Below, one piece after another: positions 1 through 7,865 of a DNA stretch of 64,000 bases. Under the pieces are notes generated by a model. The model saw nothing but the letters and a program-made list of their open reading frames with translations. It had not been told where the DNA came from and did not search any database. The stretch covers positions 62,001 to 126,000 of the forward strand of contig NZ_QPMH01000001.1 in the NCBI RefSeq assembly GCF_003344765.1. Direction: 5' to 3'. This stretch comes from Ferruginivarius sediminum (GTDB lineage Bacteria > Pseudomonadota > Alphaproteobacteria > Kiloniellales > Rhodovibrionaceae). The position numbers and the translations under genes are program-made. Within the stretch, counting starts at the first letter, position 1; each line of letters starts with the position of its first letter.

Positions 1-25
1 TAACTCAGCCCGGAGCGCAGGCAGT

Positions 26-334
26 TTAGTCCTGCTGGCAGCGCGCTTGCAGTTCCGCAAGCGCGTTTTCTTGCGTGGACCGTTCGGCCTGTGCGATCAA
101 GCGGCACGCCCTGGCGTGGTCGTCAGGGTCGCCGGAACGAAGGAGGGTGCGCGCAGCTTGTAGATAGCCCTCGGCCCTGGCCTCGGCGACCGGTCCTTCA
201 CTGGCTTGGGCGTTCTGGGTGTGGTCCAGCATGGGCACACTACGCTCGTTCAAACGCGAGGCGTCGAACGTGAAAAGCGCTGCCGGAGCGGCGAGCGACA
301 GGGTTATCAGTGTGCCGAAGATCCAGCGTTCCAT
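26..334 (-). CDS. Small secreted protein of unknown function
   Basis: A 102-residue product. I chose the ATG at 334 because it puts a signal-peptide-like stretch at the N-terminus (MERWIFGTLITLSLAAPAALF, then a polar region); an upstream in-frame start would add 45 residues that look non-coding. The mature part is short, Ala/Glu/Arg-rich and ends in two conserved-looking segments (ACRLIAQAERS and LAELQARCQQD) that could form a helical hairpin, perhaps a single degenerate TPR-like pair. Two cysteines in the mature part (ACRLI, ARCQQD) could form a disulfide. It is divergent from fliX and shares its upstream region, so a flagellar or cell-cycle link is possible but unproven. I do not recognise the family. 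Confidence 0.6.
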   Translation of the reverse strand: MERWIFGTLITLSLAAPAALFTFDASRLNERSVPMLDHTQNAQASEGPVAEARAEGYLQAARTLLRSGDPDDHARACRLIAQAERSTQENALAELQARCQQD

Positions 335-396
335 GGTGCTTTGACGCCTTCGGTCATTGAAGACGTGATTGGAAGTACATCCTACTGTGTTCAAGG

Positions 397-411
397 TTAA
401 CGAATCTTGAA
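397..411 (+). promoter_or_regulatory. Candidate distal CtrA-like site upstream of fliX
   Basis: The sequence reads TTAA-N7-TGAA, one mismatch from the alphaproteobacterial CtrA consensus TTAA-N7-TTAA. It lies in the divergent region between the small secreted gene and fliX, 17 bases before a second, better site. Alone it would be weak; the pairing makes it worth recording. Confidence 0.3.
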
Positions 412-427
412 TCGTGCATGCGACATA

Positions 428-443
428 TTTACTTGGCCTTAAC
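428..443 (+). promoter_or_regulatory. Candidate CtrA box upstream of fliX
   Basis: TTTA-CTTGGCC-TTAAC matches the CtrA consensus TTAA-N7-TTAAC with one mismatch, about 75 bases before the fliX start. In Caulobacter fliX is an early (class II) flagellar gene under CtrA control, so a site here is expected from family knowledge. A GG-N10-GC pair at 462-475 (TTGGCGGC...GCTGC) also resembles a sigma-54 -24/-12 element, but it is weaker evidence. Confidence 0.4.
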
Positions 444-517
444 CGTGATCGCTGCAGGGTTGGCGGCATCGACGCTGCCGACCATTGGCCGGATTCGCTG
501 CTCTCGGGAGCCGGATG

Positions 518-937
518 ATGAAGATCGATCGAACCTCCGTGCCTAGCACTTCCCCGGTTCGGCGGAAGGAGCGCGCGTCCGGTTCACAGCAATCCGGTTT
601 CGCCGAGAACCTGGATGGCGCGGCTGGCGACGGCGAAACCGCGGGTGTGACCTCCGGCGGAGCCGTCGGCGGCTTGGACGCACTGCTCGCCTTGCAGGAG
701 GTGCCCGATTCGCTGGCAAAGCGGGAGAAGGGCCGGAAGCACGGCGAGAGGTTGCTGGATCTGCTTGACGAACTTCGGGTCAGCCTGTTGGAAGGACGCC
801 TGTCGGAAGCCTCCATCGGCCGGCTTGCAAGCGAGGTCGAACGGGCGCGCGAAGAGAGCGATGACCCGGAACTTAACGGCATTCTGGATGAGATCGAACT
901 GCGGGCGCGCGTTGAGCTGGCGAAGCTTCAAAGATAG
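518..937 (+). CDS. fliX: Flagellar assembly regulator FliX
   Basis: A 139-residue protein with the FliX-type architecture: a basic, low-complexity N-terminal half, then the conserved core with LDALLALQEVPDS, RGEXLLDXLDELR-like (HGERLLDLLDELR) and a C-terminal ILDEIELRARVELAKL motif. In Caulobacter FliX couples completion of the flagellar basal body to activity of the sigma-54 activator FlbD and helps P-ring/L-ring assembly. Two ATGs stand side by side; I chose 518 because GGGAG at 506-510 is then 7 bases away, against 4 for the ATG at 515. dksA follows on the same strand after about 140 bases, an arrangement seen in other alphaproteobacteria. Candidate CtrA sites lie upstream. Confidence 0.88.
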   Translation: MKIDRTSVPSTSPVRRKERASGSQQSGFAENLDGAAGDGETAGVTSGGAVGGLDALLALQEVPDSLAKREKGRKHGERLLDLLDELRVSLLEGRLSEASIGRLASEVERAREESDDPELNGILDEIELRARVELAKLQR

Positions 938-1074
938 GGATTCAGAAAAATCCTGAAAAAACAAGCCTATGTATTCGCCGCCTTTCATGAATTGAGGCTT
1001 GTGGTACGAGCCGAAATTCATATACTCCCGCGCGTCCGGACTGTCAGTGTTTCATGGGAGCGTGGGATCCAAGG

Positions 1075-1491
1075 ATGTCGGTGACGCTGCCGCCCGATTA
1101 CCGTCCCTCCGAGGACGAGCCCTTCATGAACGCCACGATGCGTGAATATTTCCGCCAAAAGCTTTTGCAGTGGAAAGAGAAGCTCTTGCAGGAGTCGTCG
1201 GAAACCCTGGAAAACCTTCAGGAAGGCGGCTTGTCGGAACCGGATATCGCCGACCGGGCGTCGCTTGAAACCGACCGCTCGCTGGAGCTTCGCACCCGCG
1301 ACCGCGAGCGCAAGCTGATCTCCAAGATCGACGCCGCGTTGCAGCGCATTGAGGACGGCTCCTACGGCTACTGCGAGGAAACGGCGGAGCCGATCAGCCT
1401 GCGGCGACTCGAGGCCCGGCCAATCGCCACGCTTTCCATCGAGGCGCAGGAGCGCCACGAACGCCTGGAGCGCACGCAGCGCGACGACTGA
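1075..1491 (+). CDS. dksA: RNA polymerase-binding transcription factor DksA
   Basis: A 138-residue DksA/TraR family protein. It enters the RNA polymerase secondary channel and works with ppGpp to adjust transcription of rRNA and amino-acid genes. Visible features: the coiled-coil region (about residues 20-90, MREYFRQKLLQWKEKLL...), the acidic tip region, and the C-terminal zinc-finger-like fold GYCEETAEPI...RPIATLSIEAQERHE. Only one of the four canonical zinc cysteines remains (Cys100; the other positions are Thr103, Ser121, Ala124). This is like the single-cysteine DksA of Rhodobacter sphaeroides, which is functional. The ATG at 1075 is preceded by AAGG directly and GGGA a few bases further; an ATG at 1054 would add seven residues. 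It lies downstream of fliX. Confidence 0.93.
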   Translation: MSVTLPPDYRPSEDEPFMNATMREYFRQKLLQWKEKLLQESSETLENLQEGGLSEPDIADRASLETDRSLELRTRDRERKLISKIDAALQRIEDGSYGYCEETAEPISLRRLEARPIATLSIEAQERHERLERTQRDD

Positions 1492-1574
1492 TGGCGGATT
1501 TGGGCGGGGCCGTCGCGTTCGGTAGTCCACAGCCTGGTACCTTGACCTGCCTGTGAGTAGGGGCGGGGCAGCGG

Positions 1575-4500
1575 TTACTCCGCCGCCCGGCGCTGCTGCG
1601 TATCGTCGACGGCCGGGATGGCCGCCTCTCCCTCAGGTTGCCGCCGCTCGCCGACAAGGTAGGTGTAGACTACCGGGATCACGAACAGCGTGAAGAAGGT
1701 ACCTACCAGCAGGCCGCCGACGATGACGAGTCCGATATCCTGACGGCTCTGCGCCCCGGCACCGGTTGCAATGGCCAACGGCACGGCACCCAGCACCATC
1801 GCGCCGGTCGTCATCAGGATCGGTCGCAGGCGCAGTTCGCAAGCCTCGACCACCGCATCGCGCACGGCGCGTCCGCTCTCGCGGGCCTGGTTGGCGAATT
1901 CGACGATCAGGATGCCATGCTTGGTGATGAGGCCGATCAGGGTGACGAGTCCGACCTGGCTGTAGATATTCAGCGTGGAGCCGTCCAGCCAGAGCGCCAG
2001 CAGGCCGCCGGTGATCGACAGCGGCACCGTCAGCATGATGATGAACGGATGGCGGAAGCTCTCGAACTGCGCGGCGAGCACAAGATAGATAAAGGCCAGG
2101 GCCAGCACGAAGGTTAGGTAGATCGAGGCACTCGACTCCTTGTACTCGCGCGACTGGCCGGCGTAGTCGATCTGCGCGCTGGGCGGCAGTTCGGCGCGCG
2201 CTGCCTGCTCAAGGAAGGTCAACGCCTCTCCGAGTGAATAACCTTCGGCCAAATTTGCCGTGATGCGGGCCGAGCGAAGCTGGTTGAAGTGGCTGAGCTC
2301 CTGCGGTGCCACGGTTTCGCGCACGTCCACCAGATTGGCGAGCTGGATCATCTCGCCGCTCTGTCCGCGGACATAGACGCGGCGCAGATCGTCGGGCGTC
2401 GCGCGATCCACGTCGGCCACCTGCACGACGACGTCGTACTGCTGGCCCTCGCGCTTGAAGCGGGTCACCTGCCGGCCGCCCATCATGGTCTCCAGGGTCC
2501 GGCCCAGAACGGCCACAGGCACGCCGACATCCGCCACCTTGTCGCGGTCCACCTGCACTTTGAGCTGCGGCGTATTGAGCTTGAGGCTGGACTCCACGTT
2601 CTGCAGGCCCTGGTTCTCTTCCGCCTCGAGTTTCAGCGTGTCGGCCATGCCCTTCAACTCGTCGTAGGGCTGAGAGGTCATGATGACGAACTCGACCGGC
2701 TTGTCGCGGGAGCTTCCGCCCAGTGGCGGCGGGTTCACCGGAAACGCCAAAATGCCCGGTACACTAAACATCTTGGGCTGAAGCTGCTTGGCAAGGTCTT
2801 GCTGGGTAATGTCGCGCTCGGACCAGGGCGGCAACTTGATGAAGGACACGCCCTGCGAAACGATCGGGAAACCCGATACCACGAAATAGCGCGCGATATT
2901 CGGGTTCTCGGCGTAGATGGCCTCAAGCTCCCGTGCCCACTTGTCGGTGTAGTCGATGGTGGCGCCCTGCGGCGACTGGAAGACCCCCAGGACGGTGCCC
3001 TGGTCCTCGTAAGGCGCCAGCTCGGAATCGATTTGGTTGAAGAAGAAATAAGCGCTGCCCGCCACGGCAAGACCGACCAGGATCACCAGCGGCCGCACCT
3101 TCAATGCCCCGCGCAGCACTGCCGTATATCCACCCGTCAGCCCGCGCAGTCCGCTTTCGATCACGCGGTAGAACAGCCCGTGCTGCGTCTCTTGCTTTAG
3201 CAGCAGCGCGCTCATCATCGGCGAGGCGGTGAGGGCAACGAACCCCGAGACGATCACCGCCCCCGCAAGCGTCAGCGCGAACTCGGTGAACAGGCGGCCG
3301 GTCGTGCCTTCCATGAAGCCGATGGGCGCATAGACGGCGGCCAGCGTGATCGTCATGGCGATGACCGCGAAGCCGATCTCCCGCGCCCCTTTGATCGCCG
3401 CGTCGCGCGGGCGCATGCCCCGCTCCACGTGGCGGTAGATGTTCTCCAGCATGACGATGGCGTCATCGACCACCAAGCCAATGGCCAACACCATGGCCAG
3501 CAGCGTCAGCGTGTTGATGGAGAAGCCGAAGACGTCCATCAGCGCGAAGGCGCCGATCAGCGAAACGGGGATGGTAACCAGCGGCACCAGTGTGGCGCGC
3601 AGCGAGCGCAGGAACAAGAAGATGATGGCGATGACGAGTGCCACCGCCTCGCCGATGGTCTTGTAGACGTTGTTGATCGATTCCTCGATGAAGACCGACT
3701 TGTCGTGGGCGACTTCGACCTTCATGCCTTCTGGCAGGATCTCCGAGATACGCGGCAGCGCGGCGCGTACCGCCTTGGAAACGTCAAGGGGGTTGGCCGT
3801 TGCCTGCTTGACCACGCCCAGCGCGATGGCGCTTTCGCCGTTGAAGCGCACGACACGTCGTTCGTCGCGCGGGCCAAGCTCGGCATAGCCGACGTCCTCC
3901 AGGCGCACCAGATAGCCGCTCTCCTGCTTCAGGACCATCTGGTTGAACTGATCCGGCGTCTTCAGATCGGTTTCCGAGAGGATCGTGAACTCGCGTTCCT
4001 GGCTTTCGATGCGGCCGGCCGGGATCTCGACATTTTGCTGACGCAGCGCGTCCTCCACGTCCTGCGGCGTCAGGTCGTAGGCGGCCAGCCGCTCGGGGTC
4101 GAGCCAGATGCGCATGGAGTACATACGCTCGCCGAAGATACGCACCTGCGCCACGCCGGACAGCGTCTGGAGCTGGTCCTTGACGTAGCGGTCGGCGTAA
4201 TCCGTGATCTCCATCGGCGAATGCTGGTCGCTGGAAAAGGCGAGGTAGATGATCGGCTGCGCGTCGGCCTCCACCTTCTGAATGACCGGCTCGTCCACCT
4301 CATCGGGCAGGCGGTCGCGCACACGGCTGACGCGGTCGCGTACGTCCGCGGCCGCACCCTCGGGATCCCGCGTCAGTTCGAAGGTGACGTTGATCTGGCT
4401 CTGCTCCTGCCGGCTGGTGGAGGACATGAAGTCCACGCCCTCGATGCCGGCCAGCGACTCCTCCAGGACCTGGGTCACCTGGGATTCCATGATCTCGGCG

Positions 4501-4664
4501 CTGGCGCCTGCGTATGTGGTCTCGACGTTGACCACCGGCGGGTCGATCTTCGGATATTCGCGCACGGTCAGGCGGTCGTAGCTGACAAGCCCCACCAACA
4601 CGATGGCAAGGCTGAGGACGGTCGCGAAGACCGGCCGTTTTACGCAGAGCTCCGAGATCTTCAT
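1575..4664 (-). CDS. RND multidrug efflux permease (HAE1 family)
   Basis: A 1029-residue inner-membrane proton antiporter of the AcrB/MexB-type hydrophobe/amphiphile efflux family. The N-terminus MKISELCVKRPVFATVL gives the first membrane helix, followed by a periplasmic porter loop. The central TM4 region contains the paired aspartates of the proton relay (GLVVDDAIVMLENIY, near residue 405). A second porter loop and TM8-12 (QVGLVTLIGLITKHGILIVEF, shortened here) complete the duplicated layout. It lies three bases downstream of the adaptor gene on the same strand, so the two are surely cotranscribed. No outer-membrane TolC-like gene is present nearby, so the pump must borrow one. The substrate cannot be told from sequence. 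Confidence 0.93.
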   Translation of the reverse strand: MKISELCVKRPVFATVLSLAIVLVGLVSYDRLTVREYPKIDPPVVNVETTYAGASAEIMESQVTQVLEESLAGIEGVDFMSSTSRQEQSQINVTFELTRDPEGAAADVRDRVSRVRDRLPDEVDEPVIQKVEADAQPIIYLAFSSDQHSPMEITDYADRYVKDQLQTLSGVAQVRIFGERMYSMRIWLDPERLAAYDLTPQDVEDALRQQNVEIPAGRIESQEREFTILSETDLKTPDQFNQMVLKQESGYLVRLEDVGYAELGPRDERRVVRFNGESAIALGVVKQATANPLDVSKAVRAALPRISEILPEGMKVEVAHDKSVFIEESINNVYKTIGEAVALVIAIIFLFLRSLRATLVPLVTIPVSLIGAFALMDVFGFSINTLTLLAMVLAIGLVVDDAIVMLENIYRHVERGMRPRDAAIKGAREIGFAVIAMTITLAAVYAPIGFMEGTTGRLFTEFALTLAGAVIVSGFVALTASPMMSALLLKQETQHGLFYRVIESGLRGLTGGYTAVLRGALKVRPLVILVGLAVAGSAYFFFNQIDSELAPYEDQGTVLGVFQSPQGATIDYTDKWARELEAIYAENPNIARYFVVSGFPIVSQGVSFIKLPPWSERDITQQDLAKQLQPKMFSVPGILAFPVNPPPLGGSSRDKPVEFVIMTSQPYDELKGMADTLKLEAEENQGLQNVESSLKLNTPQLKVQVDRDKVADVGVPVAVLGRTLETMMGGRQVTRFKREGQQYDVVVQVADVDRATPDDLRRVYVRGQSGEMIQLANLVDVRETVAPQELSHFNQLRSARITANLAEGYSLGEALTFLEQAARAELPPSAQIDYAGQSREYKESSASIYLTFVLALAFIYLVLAAQFESFRHPFIIMLTVPLSITGGLLALWLDGSTLNIYSQVGLVTLIGLITKHGILIVEFANQARESGRAVRDAVVEACELRLRPILMTTGAMVLGAVPLAIATGAGAQSRQDIGLVIVGGLLVGTFFTLFVIPVVYTYLVGERRQPEGEAAIPAVDDTQQRRAAE

Positions 4665-4667
4665 GCC

Positions 4668-5792
4668 CTAGCTCTCCTCGTCATCGCCGTCGCCGGGTTC
4701 CAGCGTGCCGGGAGCGGCGTCATCCCGGATGCCGGTCTGGTTGACCGGTTGAACCGGGGCGCCGTCGCGGATCTTGAGCTGACCGGCGGTCACGACGATG
4801 TCGCCGCGCTCCAGCCCGGAAAGAATCTCGGCGTGGCCAAAGCGCCGCTGTCCGATCTCGACCTTGGTCTGGGCCGCCTTGCCGTCCACCACCTTGAAAA
4901 CAAAGCGGTCCTCGCCGCGCGGCACCAGGGCCTGCTCGGGTATCAGGATTGCATTCTCCCGCCGTTCGAGTTGCAGGCGCACCCGCACGAACAGGCCGGG
5001 GCGCAGCATGCGATCGTCGTTCGGGATCAGCGCGCGCACGCGGATGCTGCGCCCGCCCGTGTCGATTTGCGGGTCGGTGGCGTAGACCTTGCCCTGGAAG
5101 GTGTCGCCGGGGAAGGCGTCGGCAGTGACACGCACCGTCTGCTCGATCTTAAGAGCCCCGAGATAGCGCTCCGGGATGCTGAAATCCACCTTCAGCGGAT
5201 CGATATCCTCGATATTGACCATGTCCTGGCCGGCGGTGACGTAGTCGCCCATGCTGACCTTGCGCAGCCCGGCGATTCCGGCGAAGGGCGCCTCGATCGT
5301 GGTCTTGGTAAGCCGCGCCTTGGCAAGCTCGACCGCCGCGGTCGCGGTCTGGAACTCGGACTCCGCCTGATCCAGGTTGCGTGCGGTGCCGGCGCCTTTT
5401 TTGAATAGCTCCCTGGCGCGCTGCATGTTGCGGCGGGCGAGTTCCAGCCGGGCTTCCGCGTCCGCCAGTTCGGCCTGATAGACGGAATCATCCAGCTTGA
5501 AGAGAAGCTGGCCCTTCTCCACCGGCTCGCCTTCCTCGAAGCGGATGTCGACGATGCGTCCCGCGATTTCAGGGCGGATGATAACGGATTCGTTGGAGAG
5601 CAGGGTGCCGACGGCGGTGGCCTCCTGGATTACCGTGTCCGTCGTCACCTGAGCGACCTCCACCGGCACGCCCTGACCCTGGCCTTGTGCCTGCGCCGGG
5701 CGCATCGCCGCGGGACCGAGGGCCACCGCTCCAAAAGCAAATGCCGCGAGCATCGCCGCGGCCGCACCAAGCCTTCGCGCCATCAGATTCAT
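4668..5792 (-). CDS. RND efflux periplasmic adaptor (membrane fusion protein)
   Basis: A 374-residue HlyD/AcrA-type adaptor linking the inner-membrane RND permease to an outer-membrane channel. It has a signal peptide (MNLMARRLGAAAAMLAAFAFG...AQA), a lipoyl half-motif (RIVDIRFEEGEPVEKGQLLF), an alpha-helical hairpin (about residues 95-150, DAEARLELARRNMQRAREL), the second lipoyl half (TTIEAPFAGIAGLRKVSMG) and beta-barrel/membrane-proximal domains. There is no lipobox cysteine, so it is probably soluble or anchored by its signal sequence. The start is uncertain: ATGs at 5816, 5792 and 5783 are in frame; 5792 follows GGAACGG. It is transcribed away from a TetR gene with an operator-like palindrome between. 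Confidence 0.92.
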   Translation of the reverse strand: MNLMARRLGAAAAMLAAFAFGAVALGPAAMRPAQAQGQGQGVPVEVAQVTTDTVIQEATAVGTLLSNESVIIRPEIAGRIVDIRFEEGEPVEKGQLLFKLDDSVYQAELADAEARLELARRNMQRARELFKKGAGTARNLDQAESEFQTATAAVELAKARLTKTTIEAPFAGIAGLRKVSMGDYVTAGQDMVNIEDIDPLKVDFSIPERYLGALKIEQTVRVTADAFPGDTFQGKVYATDPQIDTGGRSIRVRALIPNDDRMLRPGLFVRVRLQLERRENAILIPEQALVPRGEDRFVFKVVDGKAAQTKVEIGQRRFGHAEILSGLERGDIVVTAGQLKIRDGAPVQPVNQTGIRDDAAPGTLEPGDGDDEES

Positions 5793-5835
5793 CCGTTCCG
5801 TTTGACAAGCGAGCATCCGGCGGATACTCGAAATG

Positions 5836-5847
5836 GACTGTACAGTC
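5836..5847. promoter_or_regulatory. Palindromic operator between RND pump and TetR gene
   Basis: GACTGTACAGTC is a perfect 12-bp palindrome in the divergent region between the pump operon and the tetR-family gene, 44 bases from the adaptor start. On the pump strand it is embedded in GGACTAGACTGTACAGTCC. Such centrally symmetric sites in tetR/RND divergons are typical repressor operators. The assignment to this TetR protein is inference. Confidence 0.55.
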
Positions 5848-5971
5848 TAGTCCCTAATTTGGATGACCAGGAGATGGCTGCACCAGCCGTGACTTCAAGG
5901 CCGTGCCCGCGGCAACAGTGTGTTGCCGGGAGCCATACAATACCGGCATGGCAGCCATCGGGAGAGTACGA

Positions 5972-6598
5972 GTGACGACAGTGGATACACAGCAGTGCTC
6001 AACGCGCTGGGAAGCGAAGGAGACGCAAATTCTGGCCGCGGCCGAGCGGCTGTTCATGACGCGCGGCTACAGCCGGACCAGTATGGACGCCATCGCGCGG
6101 GAGGCCGGTGTTTCCAAGCAGACGCTATACCACCATCACGGTAGCAAGGAAGCGCTGTTCGCTGCCATCGTCGACGCGCGCACTGACTGCCTGCTGCTGT
6201 CGCTCAATGCCGAGGAACTGTCGGCGCAATCGCCGCGTACCGCTCTCACCGAACTCGGCCGCCATTTCCTGGATATCGTGCTGTCGCCGTCGTCGCTCGG
6301 ACTGCACCGCGCCGTCGTGACCGAGGTGCCGCGCCAGCCGGAATTGGGGCGCCTGACCTACGAACGGGGCCCGCGTCGCGCGATCGAGACGCTGGCGTGC
6401 TACCTGTCAAAGCTGGACGGCCAGGGCCGCCTGCGGGTGCCGGACAGCCGCCTTGCGGCCGAGCAGTTCTACGGGATGCTGCTGGGCTTCATGCAGATCC
6501 GCGCGCTGTTCGCCGTCGATCCAACACCAGCGCCCGAGCGGATCGAGCGTGCCGTCGGCGCTGCCGTCGACAGCTTCATGGCCGCGCACACGCCTTGA
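5972..6598 (+). CDS. TetR/AcrR family transcriptional regulator
   Basis: The protein has about 208 residues from a GTG start at 5972, preceded at 7 bases by GGGAG; an ATG at 5948 would add eight residues but lacks a ribosome-binding site. The N-terminal HTH is clear (ILAAAERLFMTRGYSRTSM, then EAGVSKQTLYHHHGSKEAL). The C-terminal half is the variable ligand-binding domain, with a TetR_C-like pattern (LDIVLSPSSLGLHRAVVTE... RFPELG-like RQPELGRLTYERG). It is divergently oriented to the RND efflux operon and very probably represses that operon and itself through the palindrome at 5836-5847. The inducer is unknown but is likely a pump substrate. Confidence 0.9.
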   Translation: MTTVDTQQCSTRWEAKETQILAAAERLFMTRGYSRTSMDAIAREAGVSKQTLYHHHGSKEALFAAIVDARTDCLLLSLNAEELSAQSPRTALTELGRHFLDIVLSPSSLGLHRAVVTEVPRQPELGRLTYERGPRRAIETLACYLSKLDGQGRLRVPDSRLAAEQFYGMLLGFMQIRALFAVDPTPAPERIERAVGAAVDSFMAAHTP

Positions 6599-6608
6599 CG
6601 CAAGGCAG

Positions 6609-7835
6609 CTACTTCGCGCGCTCGACCGCCATGTCGAAGAGGGGGCGTAGCTTGACCCCGATCCAGTTTCCGGCTAGCGCCGCCACCAGCCATAGCCAGC
6701 CGTGCACGCTGCCCGAGGCGATGCCAGAGAAGTAGGCGCCGATGTTGCAGCCGAAGGCGAGACGCGCACCGTAGCCCATCAGCACGCCGCCGATAACGGC
6801 CGCAAGCGCCGATTTCCAGGGAATGCGCCGCGCCGGGGCGAAGCGGCCGGCGAGGCCCGCAGCGAGCAGTGCGCCGACGATGATGCCGAAGTTCATCGTC
6901 GAGGTCGTCTCGGCAAAGACCGGGCCTTCCAGAGCCTGCTTGGGATACGGCCAGCTCCAGAAGGTCCAGCTTCCCACATCGATGCCGAGGCCCGCTGCTG
7001 CCTTGGCGCCCCAGAGCGTGTAGCCGAAGCTGATGTTCCAGGGATGCCCGGCCACCGCGAGCGTGGCCGCGTTCAACAGCGCGAGCGCCAACCCGCCCAT
7101 CACCATTGGCCAGGGACCGGCGAGCAGCCGCCGCCAGGAGAAGCCGAGGGAAGGGCTCGTCGGCAGCAGCCGCCCGTGGCGGCGCCGTTCCAGCCACACG
7201 GTCGCCCCTGCAATCGCCGCGAATATGGCCAACTGCAAGGCCAGCGCGCCCCAGAGACCCAGTTCCCGCATCAGGGAAATCGCGCCTACATTGGGCTGTT
7301 GCAGCCACCACGGCATGTGTAGCGATCCAAGAAGCGATCCCACCAGGAAGAAGACGAGCGTCACGATCATGCGGGTGCTCCCGCCGCCGACGGTGAACAG
7401 CGTCCCCGACGCGCAGGCGCCGCCAAGCTGCATGCCGATTCCAAAGACGAAGGCGCCGACGATCACGGACACACCGACGGGCGCCACGGAGCCGACCACG
7501 CCCTGGCCGAACAGGCTGCCCTGCGCCAGCGCTGGCAGGAAGATCGCCGAGGCGACGGCTAGCATCACCATCTGTGCCCGCACGCCCGCACCGCGCCCGT
7601 CGGCCAGCAGCGCCCGCCAGCTTCCGGTGAATCCGAAGGCCGCATGATAGAGGGCGATGCCCAAGCCGCCGCCGATCAGGTACAGCACGGCCATCCGCTG
7701 TCCCGCGGCGTCGAAAGCGGCGGCCGCCCCGGCCGCGAGCAGGGTGAGCGCGGCCACGATCACCGTCCGGTTCATTCGTGGCTGGCTCGGTTCGGTGCGT
7801 GTCGGGGCGTGCAGTGTGGTGTCGGCGGCGGTCAT
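6609..7835 (-). CDS. YeeE/YedE family sulfur-compound transporter
   Basis: A 408-residue polytopic inner-membrane protein with about ten or more hydrophobic segments and the repeated YeeE/YedE signature: GIGMQLGGACASGTLF in the first half and AFGCNIGAYFSGIASGS in the second. Each carries a conserved cysteine that in TsuA (YeeE) passes thiosulfate through the channel. The gene follows a periplasmic rhodanese by 30 bases on the same strand, so the pair probably form an operon for uptake or handling of thiosulfate or other sulfane sulfur. The role is inferred from family and neighbour; the exact substrate is not visible. Confidence 0.88.
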   Translation of the reverse strand: MTAADTTLHAPTRTEPSQPRMNRTVIVAALTLLAAGAAAAFDAAGQRMAVLYLIGGGLGIALYHAAFGFTGSWRALLADGRGAGVRAQMVMLAVASAIFLPALAQGSLFGQGVVGSVAPVGVSVIVGAFVFGIGMQLGGACASGTLFTVGGGSTRMIVTLVFFLVGSLLGSLHMPWWLQQPNVGAISLMRELGLWGALALQLAIFAAIAGATVWLERRRHGRLLPTSPSLGFSWRRLLAGPWPMVMGGLALALLNAATLAVAGHPWNISFGYTLWGAKAAAGLGIDVGSWTFWSWPYPKQALEGPVFAETTSTMNFGIIVGALLAAGLAGRFAPARRIPWKSALAAVIGGVLMGYGARLAFGCNIGAYFSGIASGSVHGWLWLVAALAGNWIGVKLRPLFDMAVERAK

Positions 7836-7865
7836 CGCTTCGGTCCGTTTACGTCGTGAGGCCCT

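Noticed and set aside
462-475. Sigma-54 promoter for fliX (GG-N10-GC)
   Set aside because: Only the invariant dinucleotides match; the rest of the -24 and -12 elements does not, and FliX is an early gene not expected to need sigma-54.
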